From Certhia americana (Eukaryota; Chordata; Aves; Passeriformes; Certhiidae): a DNA stretch of 64,000 nucleotides. The notes under the pieces were generated by a model, which did not search any database, was not told where the DNA came from, and saw nothing but the letters and a program-made list of their open reading frames with translations. Within the stretch, counting starts at the first letter, position 1. The number at the start of each line of letters is the position of its first letter. This document shows positions 39,401-51,400 of the stretch, piece by piece. Where the stretch lies: assembly GCA_018697195.1 (NCBI GenBank), contig CM031878.1, positions 9,631,351 through 9,695,350 of the forward strand. Direction: 5' to 3'. The position numbers and the translations under genes are program-made.

Positions 39401-42400
39401 AACAAAAAAAACAGAATCCTTTCTGGTTGCTTTCTTTTATTAGAATCTAGAATTCAGCTGAATTCTAGATACATGTTGTCAGTGATACTCATCTTTATAT
39501 GAAGTTTTAGGGCAGCGAGAAATTATAGCTAGAAGTCTGTGGATGAATAAAGATTGTGAAGAATTAAATGCTAAGACATAGCCCACAGATACTCTGATAC
39601 AGCAAGGGCACAGTCATGTGTAACCTTGGCTCATTTAAGCAAAGTTTGCTTTTATTCAAATGCAATTGTACTTATATAACGAAGAAATGTAAACCATACC
39701 TGTGAAACAAGGTTGTGTGATAATTTGAGGGAAAATATGAAATTATAAGCAACTCGACAATTGGGTAAGGACCATGATAAGACACAAGAGTATAATGCAT
39801 AAGGGTTATCAGCTTGTAACTAAATTCTTGGAGTTTTACCCTTAAAGAATTTTCATATGGTTACAAAACTTTTGAATAAAAGCTTTTTGCTTATGGGCAT
39901 TAGTTTAATAGTCAGCAGTCTGCACTTCGAAAACAGGAAAATAGGAGGTGAGATGACGATTGGAGAAAATACTGAAGCCCCCTGGATGCAATCAGTAAAG
40001 ATATGGCCAGATGAAGAGTGGCCAGTTGCAATTTTTATCCTTACATGTGTCAGACAAATGCATGCTCTATAGAATTCCAGTGCCAGATTTTCTACAGTGT
40101 TGAGAAGGTTGGAGAGATAACAGAAATAGTAATGAATTAATTGCTATATGAGGGAGAAAAAAAAAAAAAAAAAAAAAAAGGTACACCCTAAATTGAGATA
40201 TAAAAAGTTGAGTCTTAAAAGTCACTGAAAAGAAATCTAAGTTATGTGTTCATTCCAGTGGCATCAATACTTTTTGGGTATAAAACAGTGGTGATGATAA
40301 AAAGGCTTTTGACCCTATGTGCAAAGGTAAAAAGAGCCTGAAGCCTGAGGAACTTAGTAAGATGCAGATTTTAATAGTATGCAAACTTAAACAAACAAGT
40401 ACCATTACAAAAACTTCAGTATTCTTTCTCTTGTCAACACTCCTCAAACAACTGAGACACATTTTAGCCAAGATGTTGATCTTAATAGAGCAGCAAATAT
40501 TTCAAATGTGATGTAACACACAGGACAACAATCAAAGAATGTCAGAATTGAATTGGAAGGGATATAAAGAAGTTGTTTGTCGCTATGTTGATGTCCATCC
40601 CGATGTATAAGGGTAAGAACAACTGTACTAGAACTTACTCATGCCATAAATTTATCCTACTTCTTCAACATGGACCTCAAGACATGGAAATTCCGCTTTC
40701 ACTGTTAGAAAGTGCCTCCTAACAGATGTTGCTGGCCTTTAAACATGTTACTTACTGCCTCTTCACTGTGGAAAAAAAGGGGGAAAAATATAAATTATCA
40801 CTTTCTTCACTACCAGACCCTTGTGCATTAATTTAGTTCTGCCCCAATCTTACCACATTTCCCTTAAAAACCATACTAAGAGAAAGGATTATTTCACTTG
40901 ACTTTTGGACTATATTTTTGGATAAAATTAAAAGATAAGTGGTACAAGTTTAATTTTAGCGTACCTTAAATTGTAAGGATCTTCTTTTGTAAGATGCATG
41001 TTCCTTAATGCACAAACCACAAAAGAATTCAGGTGTGTAATCATCTGTGTTGGGACTATCCATATTTTGCTGTTAAAGTAATGGAGGAACTTAACAGGTT
41101 TAAAATGGACAATTTGGCCGTTGTTCAATACGTTGACAAGTTGGTCCAAGCATACAATAAGAAATATTTATCCATAAATTTTTGAGTTGTATGGTATAAG
41201 TAGAAAAACTGTCAAGGCTTGATAATTTCACTTTGATTTCTATGTGAGATATGGTAAGATCTATCCTAAAGTTATCAATTCCCTTTTGTTGTCTATCATA
41301 AGGACAGAATTCCAGACACCCAGTAATATAAAAAAGCTCTTCTAACAGCTTCTTGCAATTTTCAGTCTTGATATTAAACTTCAGTAAATACTTGTCGTTG
41401 TTCTGTGTTTTAAGCCACTTTTTTTTTCAGTGTGGTTAACATTTCCTTTGCTTGACAAGATTTTAATCTCTCACAGGTGTGAATCTAAATAAAATCTCCA
41501 GAAGACAAGGGGTTTCTTCTCAGCTGTAATTGACTTTAACAAAACTATGAATTTGCTTTTTCCCTCTGTTCTCCTCTTCCTTGGATTTTCCTGGATTTCT
41601 CTCCATGCAGCTGGGAACAGTTCTTTTGGGGTACATTTTAATCCACTAATGATATGTCAAAAAAAATGATACTTCAAAAACATCATGACATCCAAAGTGA
41701 CTTAATTTGCTTGTGTAGAATAATTTCTCTCAAAACCAACCCTTAGAGCAATGGTTGCTATGGTTTGGTTGTGGCTTGTGCAGGGAGCATGAGTTCAGTG
41801 CAGCATACATGCACACCAGCTCACTTATGTAATTATGGCTTCTGTGCCTGGTGCACAGCACTATCAGATTTAAGGCTACACCTGTCTATTGAGGGTGTAG
41901 CTTCTGTGCAGCCTCACAGACTAACAATTTTCCAATCTGAGCTTGCTAGAAAATTAAGTCCAGACTTTTACAACTTACATTAAAAATGTATTTGAAGATG
42001 TCCAGAGACATGTACCTCCCTTTATAAAGGCCAAAATATTATTTCATCTCTCATCCCTTCCCTTAAAACTCTTTCTCTGAGCAAGGAAAATTCAGCAAGA
42101 CTACATCAGTGCTCACATGAAACTCTGTAGCTGGTCTTTTAAAGCAAATTGTGGAATTAAATTTTAATATAATTATAAAACACAGGTGCTAATATATTGG
42201 ATGAACAGTGATGTTTTTGTATCTTGTTCATGTCTTGGCAAAGACATTTTCGAGGCCTTGTACAGGGAAAACATTCTTGAATACTGTTGAACACCGTCTC
42301 CTCTCTATTCTGATAAGATGGTGCAACAAAAATATCTAAGAGCAGGTTCAATAAAATGTACTTTCTCTGGGGTGTGTGTAGTACTGATATCTTACCCAAA

Positions 42401-45400
42401 ACTTCATCAAACACAGCGAAGTTCCTTCCTCAGATGTTTACTTGATAAATTCAAGTCTGTTCTGCTTTATTTCAGATCCTAAAAATGAAGGTTTGAAACA
42501 GAGAGCACCTTCCTCAGCAGCACTTGCACCACCAATACCTCCATCACACTCTGCTGTGCCATTGCCACCTGCTCCACCAGCCTCTCAGCCATCCCTGCAG
42601 GTGCCAGCAGCTCCCAGTCTGCCTCCCAGAAATGTCAAGCCCAGCTCTGAAACAATGTGAGTGAACATAAGCCACAAGATCTGTATTTTCTCACCTTTCT
42701 CTGCCTATCACTTTCTTCCTGCTGCAGCAGGAGAAGGCTTCATGAGTTCTAGGTTTCTGAGAGAGAGGTGTCTCACACTACTTTCCTTATCTCTGTACCT
42801 GGCCTGTTTTGAATTAGCTGGTTTTTTATTTGTTTGAGCCCTCCATCTATTCAGTTGTTGCCCTGAATTGTCTTATGTATAACAACAAATTTTTTACCTT
42901 TGTTGGTGAGGGTAGGGGGAAGGGAACAGACTGGTTTTTAACTCAAAACAAATTCAAAGACTTTAAATACTGATGGAAAATCAATTGCCTCAAATAGCTG
43001 AAGGTTTTCCCTGGACTATTCTGGGCAAAGAGGGCAAGCAAGGTCAGGTCTATGAGCCAATACCCCAGGAAGCAGCTTTGCAAGCTGGAGGAACTGAGCT
43101 CAGCACTGGTTGTGAAACTGCACCGAGGCCATGTCGTGGCTTTGTGTGATAACCCTAAGAAGCCTTTGTTGATATGGGGCTCCTTTCTTTATCCTTCTTT
43201 GAAGAGCTGTGAACAAAAGCAGAACCTCTGCTGACAGTTATAAGTACTTGAGCATCAAAACTGACCAGAATCAAGCTGAGACTGAATAATGAGCTGCTCT
43301 CTGGCCAGGAGGTACTGCAATGAGCATCAAACAGCGAGCAGGGAGAGTTAAGGAGGTGTGTCCAGCTCAGCGCTGTGCAGCACCATCAGTCCTGCTCACA
43401 GCTGCAGTACCTGCAGCAGCCATGCTGGGTATCCTCCTCTCTACCAAGGCACGGGAGCCAAGTTTGACATCAGACACCTGTGAAATGTACCTCCAGATGC
43501 CTTGTCTGCTCTCCCATTCCTGTGTGCCCTGCAAAGTCTCCCCTCTGCTGAAAATTTGTGCCTGGCTGCTGACACCTTTTCTTTCACCTGTCTCCATGCT
43601 TTCCCCATCAAGCTGATTTTAGAACATCCCATTCTGCTTTCAAGTCCTTTTTTGATAGCAGTTCTTTGATGATGACTGTCAGCTCTTGTTTTCTTTCTGC
43701 TGTTACAAAGCATAATAAAGTTAAAAGTCCTTGATATTATTAGTTATAATCTTAATTCAATTTCTTGTCTCTCTCATTGGGACAACATTTTAAATCTAAG
43801 AGGTTTACTGGTGACATTTTACCTGGCCTAACCTTTACAACATTGTTTCCCTTGTCCCTTGTTTAGACTTTAAGCCAAACAAGTCAAAGTCTCTGAGCTA
43901 TATTTAGCATTGAGCAAAAGTCTGATATTGTTCTTTTGCACTCTGTAAGAAGCCTGCACCTGCAAAATGGTTAAAAAGCCCAACAGATTCTTTCCACTCA
44001 GACAGTCCATCTGCCTATAATATTTTTCATACCATGCTCATCTTCATGGTATTCTTAGTGCCTTTGGCTCGCTTAGATGTTTTTAAGTCAGGATCAATGT
44101 GGCCCCATCTGCAACACTGAGTCACAGCCAGGGAGAACAATTTAGAAAATCTTGTGTGTACTTAAGTAGGATATAGGGCTCAATAGACTGTTCAGCCTTT
44201 GTCTAAAATAGATAATAAAAAGCAAAAAAAAAAAAGATGAATGAAAATGTAATTATAAAACCATCTTCATAGGTTTCACATGTCTACCTTTTCATACTTA
44301 CAGAAACCTAGACAATGAAGAAAATTATGATGACGTTGAATTTGTTTCACAGGGTAAGATGTGTACATTTTATACATTTTAATTAATGGCTACTACTATA
44401 TATCAGATAGAAGTTTATCATATTCAAGAGTGATTTGTGTTATTAATTATTAATTTATTTAATTAATTTGTTTAATATTTATTTTATTTATTTATTTACA
44501 GTTAATTCTACTGGTTTTGCAGCTTTATAGTTAGAAGGTTGTCTCCTAACACTAACAGATTTACTGTTCTGTGATTAATATGACAGACTCTCAGAAACTG
44601 CTTTAAATTTATTTCTTCCCCCTCCCTGCCCACTTTTTTAATTTTTCTTCTTTTTTTATTTCTTTCTGTTTGGTTAGAAATATGCTGGGACCATAAATCA
44701 CCAGATTTTCAAACCTGAACCGAAATGAATGCTGCTCTTTCAGAGCTGACGTTGTGTGGTCTGGTGAAGGAGGCACTGTTTTATACTTGATTAAAAAAAA
44801 AAAAAAGATCAGTTGACTGTTGCTTTTGCTTGTCACTTTGTGGCATGACGCACAGTGAGTTGTACCAGGAGCAGCAGAAAAGCAGATTGTGACACAAAGA
44901 ATTTCAATCTGCCTTCTGATCCCTCCTTGGTGGCAATTTGTCTGTGCCAGGCACACTGTGCATCATTTAGTGTGCTAGCCATCCACGACTCACAGCACAG
45001 CAGGCTGTGCCACTCAAACACAGCTTTTCTTACCTATCTGCCTAGAGAGTAAGGAGAAAGCAGGAGATTCAGAGAATATCTTCTCCTGCTGCCCAGGGCA
45101 GAGGCTGGCTTATGAAGAGAGCCTTTGGCCTACTTACTCAGCTGTTGGGCTGGTGTGAGCAAGTTCTTTGAGGTCTGTTTGGATTTATTAGGTTTTTGAC
45201 AATTACTTTTTCATATAAACAGTGATTTTGTAAACAAATAGCATAGGTAAATTCACCAATGTCATTAAAGATTTTTTAAAATAAATTCTCCACTTTTAAA
45301 ATACATAGTGAAATATGCAATCTGTAGATCTTTCTATTTTGTGGTGTTCTACAAAAGCAACCTAGAAAAACTGAATTTTGCATTCATACCTTCATCAAAA

Positions 45401-48400
45401 GCAGGAGCCTGTTCATATTTCTAGTTAATATCACTGATGTTATAGATAGTTTTAAATAATTAATGCTAGAATGAATTGTTTTCTGTTCAAGAAAAAAATA
45501 AATATCCTGGTTTATTTTTTTTTTTTTTGTTCCTGTAGGTCATGGAAATACACAGAGGGTAAGTACTATCCGCCAACATAAACCTATCCTTTTTCAGCAA
45601 AATCTTACAAAGTTAGTAAAACTTCTTCAACACATTAGACAATTACTTGCAGATTTAACCCAGTGTATTCACAGTAAGTTGTAGAAGCAATTATTTGTTC
45701 TGAAGCATAGCAATAAAATCAGGGAAGCAGAGTAAACTGGAACAAAGCTGCTTTTTGACACCAAAAATTGATTAAAAAAAGAAAATGTAAAACTACATCT
45801 TCTATTACCACTGACATTTCATTTTACTGGAATTTTCCAGAAATAATAGAAATAATGACTTGTTGCATTCTAGTAATAGAATATTTCAGTTAAAATCACA
45901 GATTTTTATCAGTATGTTTAAGCACCTGGCTATATAAGGATTAAGACAATCTCTTGGACCCTAAGCTGAGTCTCATTCAGATCCTTAGCATTCCAGTTTA
46001 AATAGGGCTAACCCTGACACCTTCATCACACCAGTGCAATTATCAGTAATGATAAAGACTTTATAGGACACACTTTGCAATTAAAACATCCATTGCAGAT
46101 TAAGCAATGTGCTCTAGTGATTCTAACAATCCAAAGCTTCATAGGTATGATATTTCAAAAAAAAAAAAATAGCAAAAATAAAAGAATAGTGCATTTGAAT
46201 AATGGAGTAACTTGTTTGGGGAAGAATAAAGTTATTTGCATTTTGCTATAAATGTCTTTTATGTAGTTTGTATGAAGCTTATATAGCAGACCAAGTGTCT
46301 TCATGTCTTTTCAATCATACTTTGACCATTGAAAATGGATTATTTTTTATAGGGCCAAGAAAGTGATGGAGAGATGTATGAAGATATTAATGACATCAGG
46401 TAGTAATTCTAAACTTTATAACTCATTTTATCTTTATTACTATCTTTTCTAATAGGTGTATTTCTTCTGCCACAAAAGTTTCATTCCACTGCAGTCCCTG
46501 CCAGGATTACTGTCTTAATTCATTTCACCTGGAGAAAGTCTGGCTGTTCAGTTTCTTTCCCAGTTAGACCTGTGTCGTGATTTGAACAGGTGTCTGCTAA
46601 GGAAAGCAGGAGTCTCCCTTGGAATGGAGAATTTAAACCCCCTCCCTCCCAATTATTATAACTTTGAAATTAAGGGGCTCTCAGGCAAAGATATGGGAAT
46701 AGGAATAACAGTTCTTTATTAGGGGAACTAAAATAAACAATAAAACAAAAACACACGCAGTATTACAAAGGAGAAAAAAGAAAAAACAAATAAACAAACA
46801 CACTGACAGAGTCAGGATCCAACCTGACACCCTGTGGGTTAGGGTACTGGTGGCAGTGCCGTTCCCATGGTGGCTGCAGTCCCAGTGGCAGATGTGGCTC
46901 TGTTGAAGTGATGCTCCTGTAGAAAGAGTGGAGTTATCCGCTGAAGGTCCAGTGGTGATTGATGGGCCTGGTCTTCCTCTGAGAATCCAGTGGAAAGGCT
47001 GCTTGGTGTTCTAACTCACAGATTTTCATGCATGTAGGAATGCTTGGCTCCTCCCCCTGGTTGGAGCATTTCCCAATGGGATGATGTAATTTTATCAGTG
47101 AGACTCACTGGCCCATTAGCAGAAGATCTCTCCCTGGAGGGAGGCTGGGTTGTGGAAGAGATAAGAAAACTGCCCCAGCAGGTTTATTGACAGTTGGCCA
47201 TTGACAAACAATTACACCAAAACCACCTCAGTTTCATTAGATGGTGATAGAATATACAGTTTGGGTTACATTTTGCACTGCAACCCATGACAACCTACCA
47301 TGCCCTGGAATGGCAAAACTCTTGCAATTAAATAATGTAGTTAGTCATGGAGGTAACAGAACTCTGATTTCTGATCTAAAAAGTATATCTGAACCACTGG
47401 TTGGAATTACAGCCTAGGAGGAAAAATAAAATCAGCTCCAAGATAGGTCACAGATAGATATATTGTGGGGGTTTTTATTGCTTTTCATAAATGCCTATGA
47501 GAGGCTCAATTGACAATTTTCGTTGCCTGAGTCAACTAGTATAGCTACAGAATACAAGCTCTGCTTATTCTTCTTCCATTGAGACATTTTCTTTGATGAG
47601 TCTCCTACTCTGGTAATGCCTAATCTATGGGATTTACTGTATTTCAACAGCCAAAGAAAAACTCTAATTCCCTCTGAATAAATAATTGATGTAGAATATT
47701 TCAGATGTATAACAATTTTCAGCAAAAATTTATTGTTGAATTCCCTTTGATTTATACCTCAAGTGATCCTCATTTAAGACTATTTTTTTAGCAATTTGAG
47801 TCTATCTCTTTAGCAAAAGTATTTAAAAAAGGGGGAAAAAAAATAAAGGGAGTCTCACTCAGTCAGTTTCACAGGGTTTCTAAAGCATAGGCCTTCCAGC
47901 CAAATGGCAGAGCTGGAGACGTAGTCCTAACTCCATCCCAAGTTCCCAGACCCCAGCACCTTCCAGTACACGAGGCACAGCAGGCAGTGTACCGTGGTGT
48001 GAAGAAACGAGTGCAGAAGACTGACTCATTTGTGTAGACTGCAGGAATAGGTTGCAATCAGGTTTCAAACACAGTCCAGTGGCAGCTCAGGCTTCAGTTC
48101 AGCCTGCATCAACCACTGGTAAATATTTAACAGCTGCATCCAGTACAACACCCAGAACTGCTGCCAGTTTGCAAGCACGCTCAACAGAATCAGATCAGAG
48201 AAATTTGGACACACACATGTGGAGCCAGATAACCTTTCCTGGAGTGTTGTCCTCATGAGGACAGACACTTCAACTTACATATGTAGTAAAGGGCTGCTTA
48301 CTCTACCTGTTAATGGTTAAACTCTAGCTGCATAATGGTTTAGAATCTGTAGCTGTGAGTTCACTTAGAGAAGTCCTTTTTCAACATCTGCAGTTTTTTG

Positions 48401-51400
48401 TCCTCCTTGGGTAAGGTAGCTCTAAGGAAGATTTGCTTCACACATTCTGTCCTGGCAATGCTCTTTCTAGATCATCAAGGGGAAAAGAGAAGAAGTGGGA
48501 CAAAGATGATAAGAGAAGAATAGACCAAGAGAAGAAAGAACAAAAGGAGAAAGAAAAGAAAGAGCACGAACTGAGGAAAAAGTTCAAAGTAAGCTTTTGA
48601 TTTGGTAATGTGGACAAAGGTATGCAAGAAGCATTATTTAGCATTGTCAAGTTCAAAAAACACTTTTCACCTGGCTACAAAACTATTTGTTATGGTAGGT
48701 TAGTTCAAACACCTGCATAAATTCTGAATAAGGGTTTAAGCTATCTTTTTTTGTTTGGCATGTTTGAATTCAAGCTCTGCACTGATGGATGGCAAAGACT
48801 GTGTGCTTATAGTTTTCATTAAATTACTTTCTCACCTTTTTTCTATGTAAGAAAGCCTTAAAATCATCTTTTTCCACTTTTCTATTTCCAATAATTTACT
48901 TCATTAGAATAGCATCAAAAGCCCTTAATAAAAGTGGGAACTGAATCCCATACACATAGTGTAATTTGCTTCACTGTAGTCAGATACAAAAGTTTGTAAA
49001 AAATTTAGCCCTTTAAAGATTTCAGAATTGATTGCAACACGTTTCCCTTGCTCTTGTAGAAAGGGACTTATAGTAAATTGCAGTCTAAATAAGACTTGTA
49101 TAGGAGAGCCACAGTGATTCTCCAGGGCTAAATGATGAGGCAGTTCTTTCTGGTTTAAATCATTTTTGCGTAGCTGGTGGTCAGCATGCCCTCGCAGTTT
49201 ACAAGTCTGCCAGTCAGTTTTTCTTAACTAATGCCCATTCACAATTCTCCATTCTTCTACTTTCAGTGTCACTGTACACAGGGGCAGCTTTGTTTTTCTA
49301 CCTATTATGTTCTGTACACATAAAGCCATAGTGATTCACATTATGGCCTTGGTCTGCTGTGGAGAGCCTGACATGAGTTAAGAAGCAAATATTAAAGGAA
49401 CACATGGTTAATAATAGTGAGTTAGCTGTGTCTATTAGGCACCAAGTCTATTTTTCAGACCACTGACAAGAAGTGTAGGCATTAGTACACAGAAAGCTTT
49501 TAGCTTATAGACTGTGCTCCTGGAACCATTAAGGCATTTATTATTCTTTAAAAAATATATTTTAGTGCACATTTTCTTTCCCATTTATTGGTCACTTATA
49601 CAGGATAGATATTCCTGAGTTAGTCTATAATTGGCAGGAGCAATATGCCTCTGAAATACATATCTTAAAGTCACAAAAACTAAATCCCAAAATGGCTTCT
49701 TCATAACATAATGTAAAGACTTCACAAAGTGAATCCTAACATCAGTAAACAGCATGATGATCTCTTGTGAGTACTTGCAAGATCATTCACAGAGTAGAAC
49801 TGTAAACACAAAGCATTATATGGCAGACTCATTAATGTTAACAAATATTTGTTCATAGGACTTGTGTCAGGAATACTGTGGCCAGCAGGATCAGGGATTG
49901 TCTGATTATTCCCCTGAACTTGGCTCTGCTGAGGTCTGTTCTGGTGAGGTCTGTGGCCTCTGGTGAGGCCACACCTCAAATTCCATGTCCAGTTTTGGGC
50001 CCCTCATTCCAAGAAAGATGCTGAAGTACTGAAGTGAGTCCAGAGAAGGGTAACAGAGCTGGGGAAGGGTCTTTGAGAAGAAGCTGAGGGAACTGGGGGT
50101 ATTTAGGCTGGAGAAAAGGGATTATCACTCTCTACAACTTCCTGACTGGGAGTTGTAGACAGGTGGGCATCAGTCTCTTCTCCCAAGTAACGAGGGTTAG
50201 GGAAAGAGGAAATGGCCTCAAGTTGTTACAGGGAATGTTTAGTTTAGATATTTGGAAAAATTTCTTTATGGAAAGGGTTTTAAAGGGTTGGGAGATGTGC
50301 CAGTGGAGTGGTAGAATCACTATCCATGGAAGTATTTAAAACCTGTGTAGTTGTGGTGCTCAGGGACATGGTTTAGTTGAACTTGCTAGTGTTAGGTTGA
50401 TGGTAGAGCTCAGTGATCTTAGAGGTCTCTTCCACCCTAAAAGATTCTATAATTTGTTCTGCTGGAAATAAATGGAGATACCCATTGGAATTAAATGCAT
50501 CTGTTCTGTGAACTCATAAAAGGTGTCATAGGCTAGTTGGTTGATTTTAATCTTAGAATTTCTGTGATTTTGCCAGTCAGTTCTTTAATTGCTCTATCAC
50601 CATACCATTCCCCTCTCTTAATTTCTGATTTTTAATTTAAACTGTGTAACTGGGGCAGGAGGAAATGTTTCTGTTTATTTGCCCACACTATTTTAAATGC
50701 CAATGAAACAAATAGGTACCATTATGATTAGTTTTTCTTTTTTTTTTTTTTTTTCCTGAATTTCTGGGGAAAAAAACTCCATTTTTCCACATTTGTAATA
50801 TTTTCTGTTTCTTCTTCAGTTAACAGGACCCATTGAAGTCCTTCATCAGGCACGAGCTCGCGTTGACCACAAGGGAGGGAAGAATGAACTGACGGTCAAA
50901 CAGGGGGATGAGATTGAAATCATTCGCCTCACAAACAACCCAGAAGGAAAGTGGCTGGGCAGGATAAAAGGATTCTGTGAGTTCTGTCTCTTCACAGTGC
51001 TCCTGAATGTTTTCAGGGCATGACAACAAACATATGAGCACAACACCAAGGACTAGCCATGCCATGGCTGAGTCACTAGCCACCGAAGTAAATAATTACC
51101 CCAAGTCACCCTGCCATCCTCAGCTGGCATACAAGGCATAGTTCATAGCAGGGAGTTATTGTACAATATAGTGTAACACCTATAGGCACTGGAATAAGTT
51201 CAGCACAGTATGCTGGGACCTTCACTTACAAACTGAGGGTTAATTCCGTGTCAGCAGCTTTCAAATAGCATCAGAACTCAGCTGCCTGCAAGTAACAAGT
51301 ATCACTTTTTTCCATGGCTTTGTATTAAACATAACAAGGGTGTTCTTAAAGTAGAATTAAAATATAAGGGCCTGTTTTAAGTGTTTTTCTTGTTCCTGTT

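Larger units (their letters stand above)
28780..42475 (+). other. FYB1: FYB1 intron 2
   Basis: About 13.7 kb, no coding exon recognised. Contents: poly(A) at 33430-33459 and 40157-40179, a long homopurine tract with a 400-N gap at 35228-35940, a 19-bp tandem duplication at 38541-38578, and a doubtful CR1 remnant at 40545-40760. Short open frames here lack protein similarity and splice context. Confidence 0.8.

Noticed and set aside
43320..43616. 98-codon plus-strand frame in a FYB1 intron
   Set aside because: Ordinary composition, no splice context, no recognisable domain.
48052..48258. 68-codon frame considered as an extra FYB1 exon
   Set aside because: No compatible acceptor and donor in the right phase and no similarity to FYB1. 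The exon at 48471 already joins in phase with 46399.
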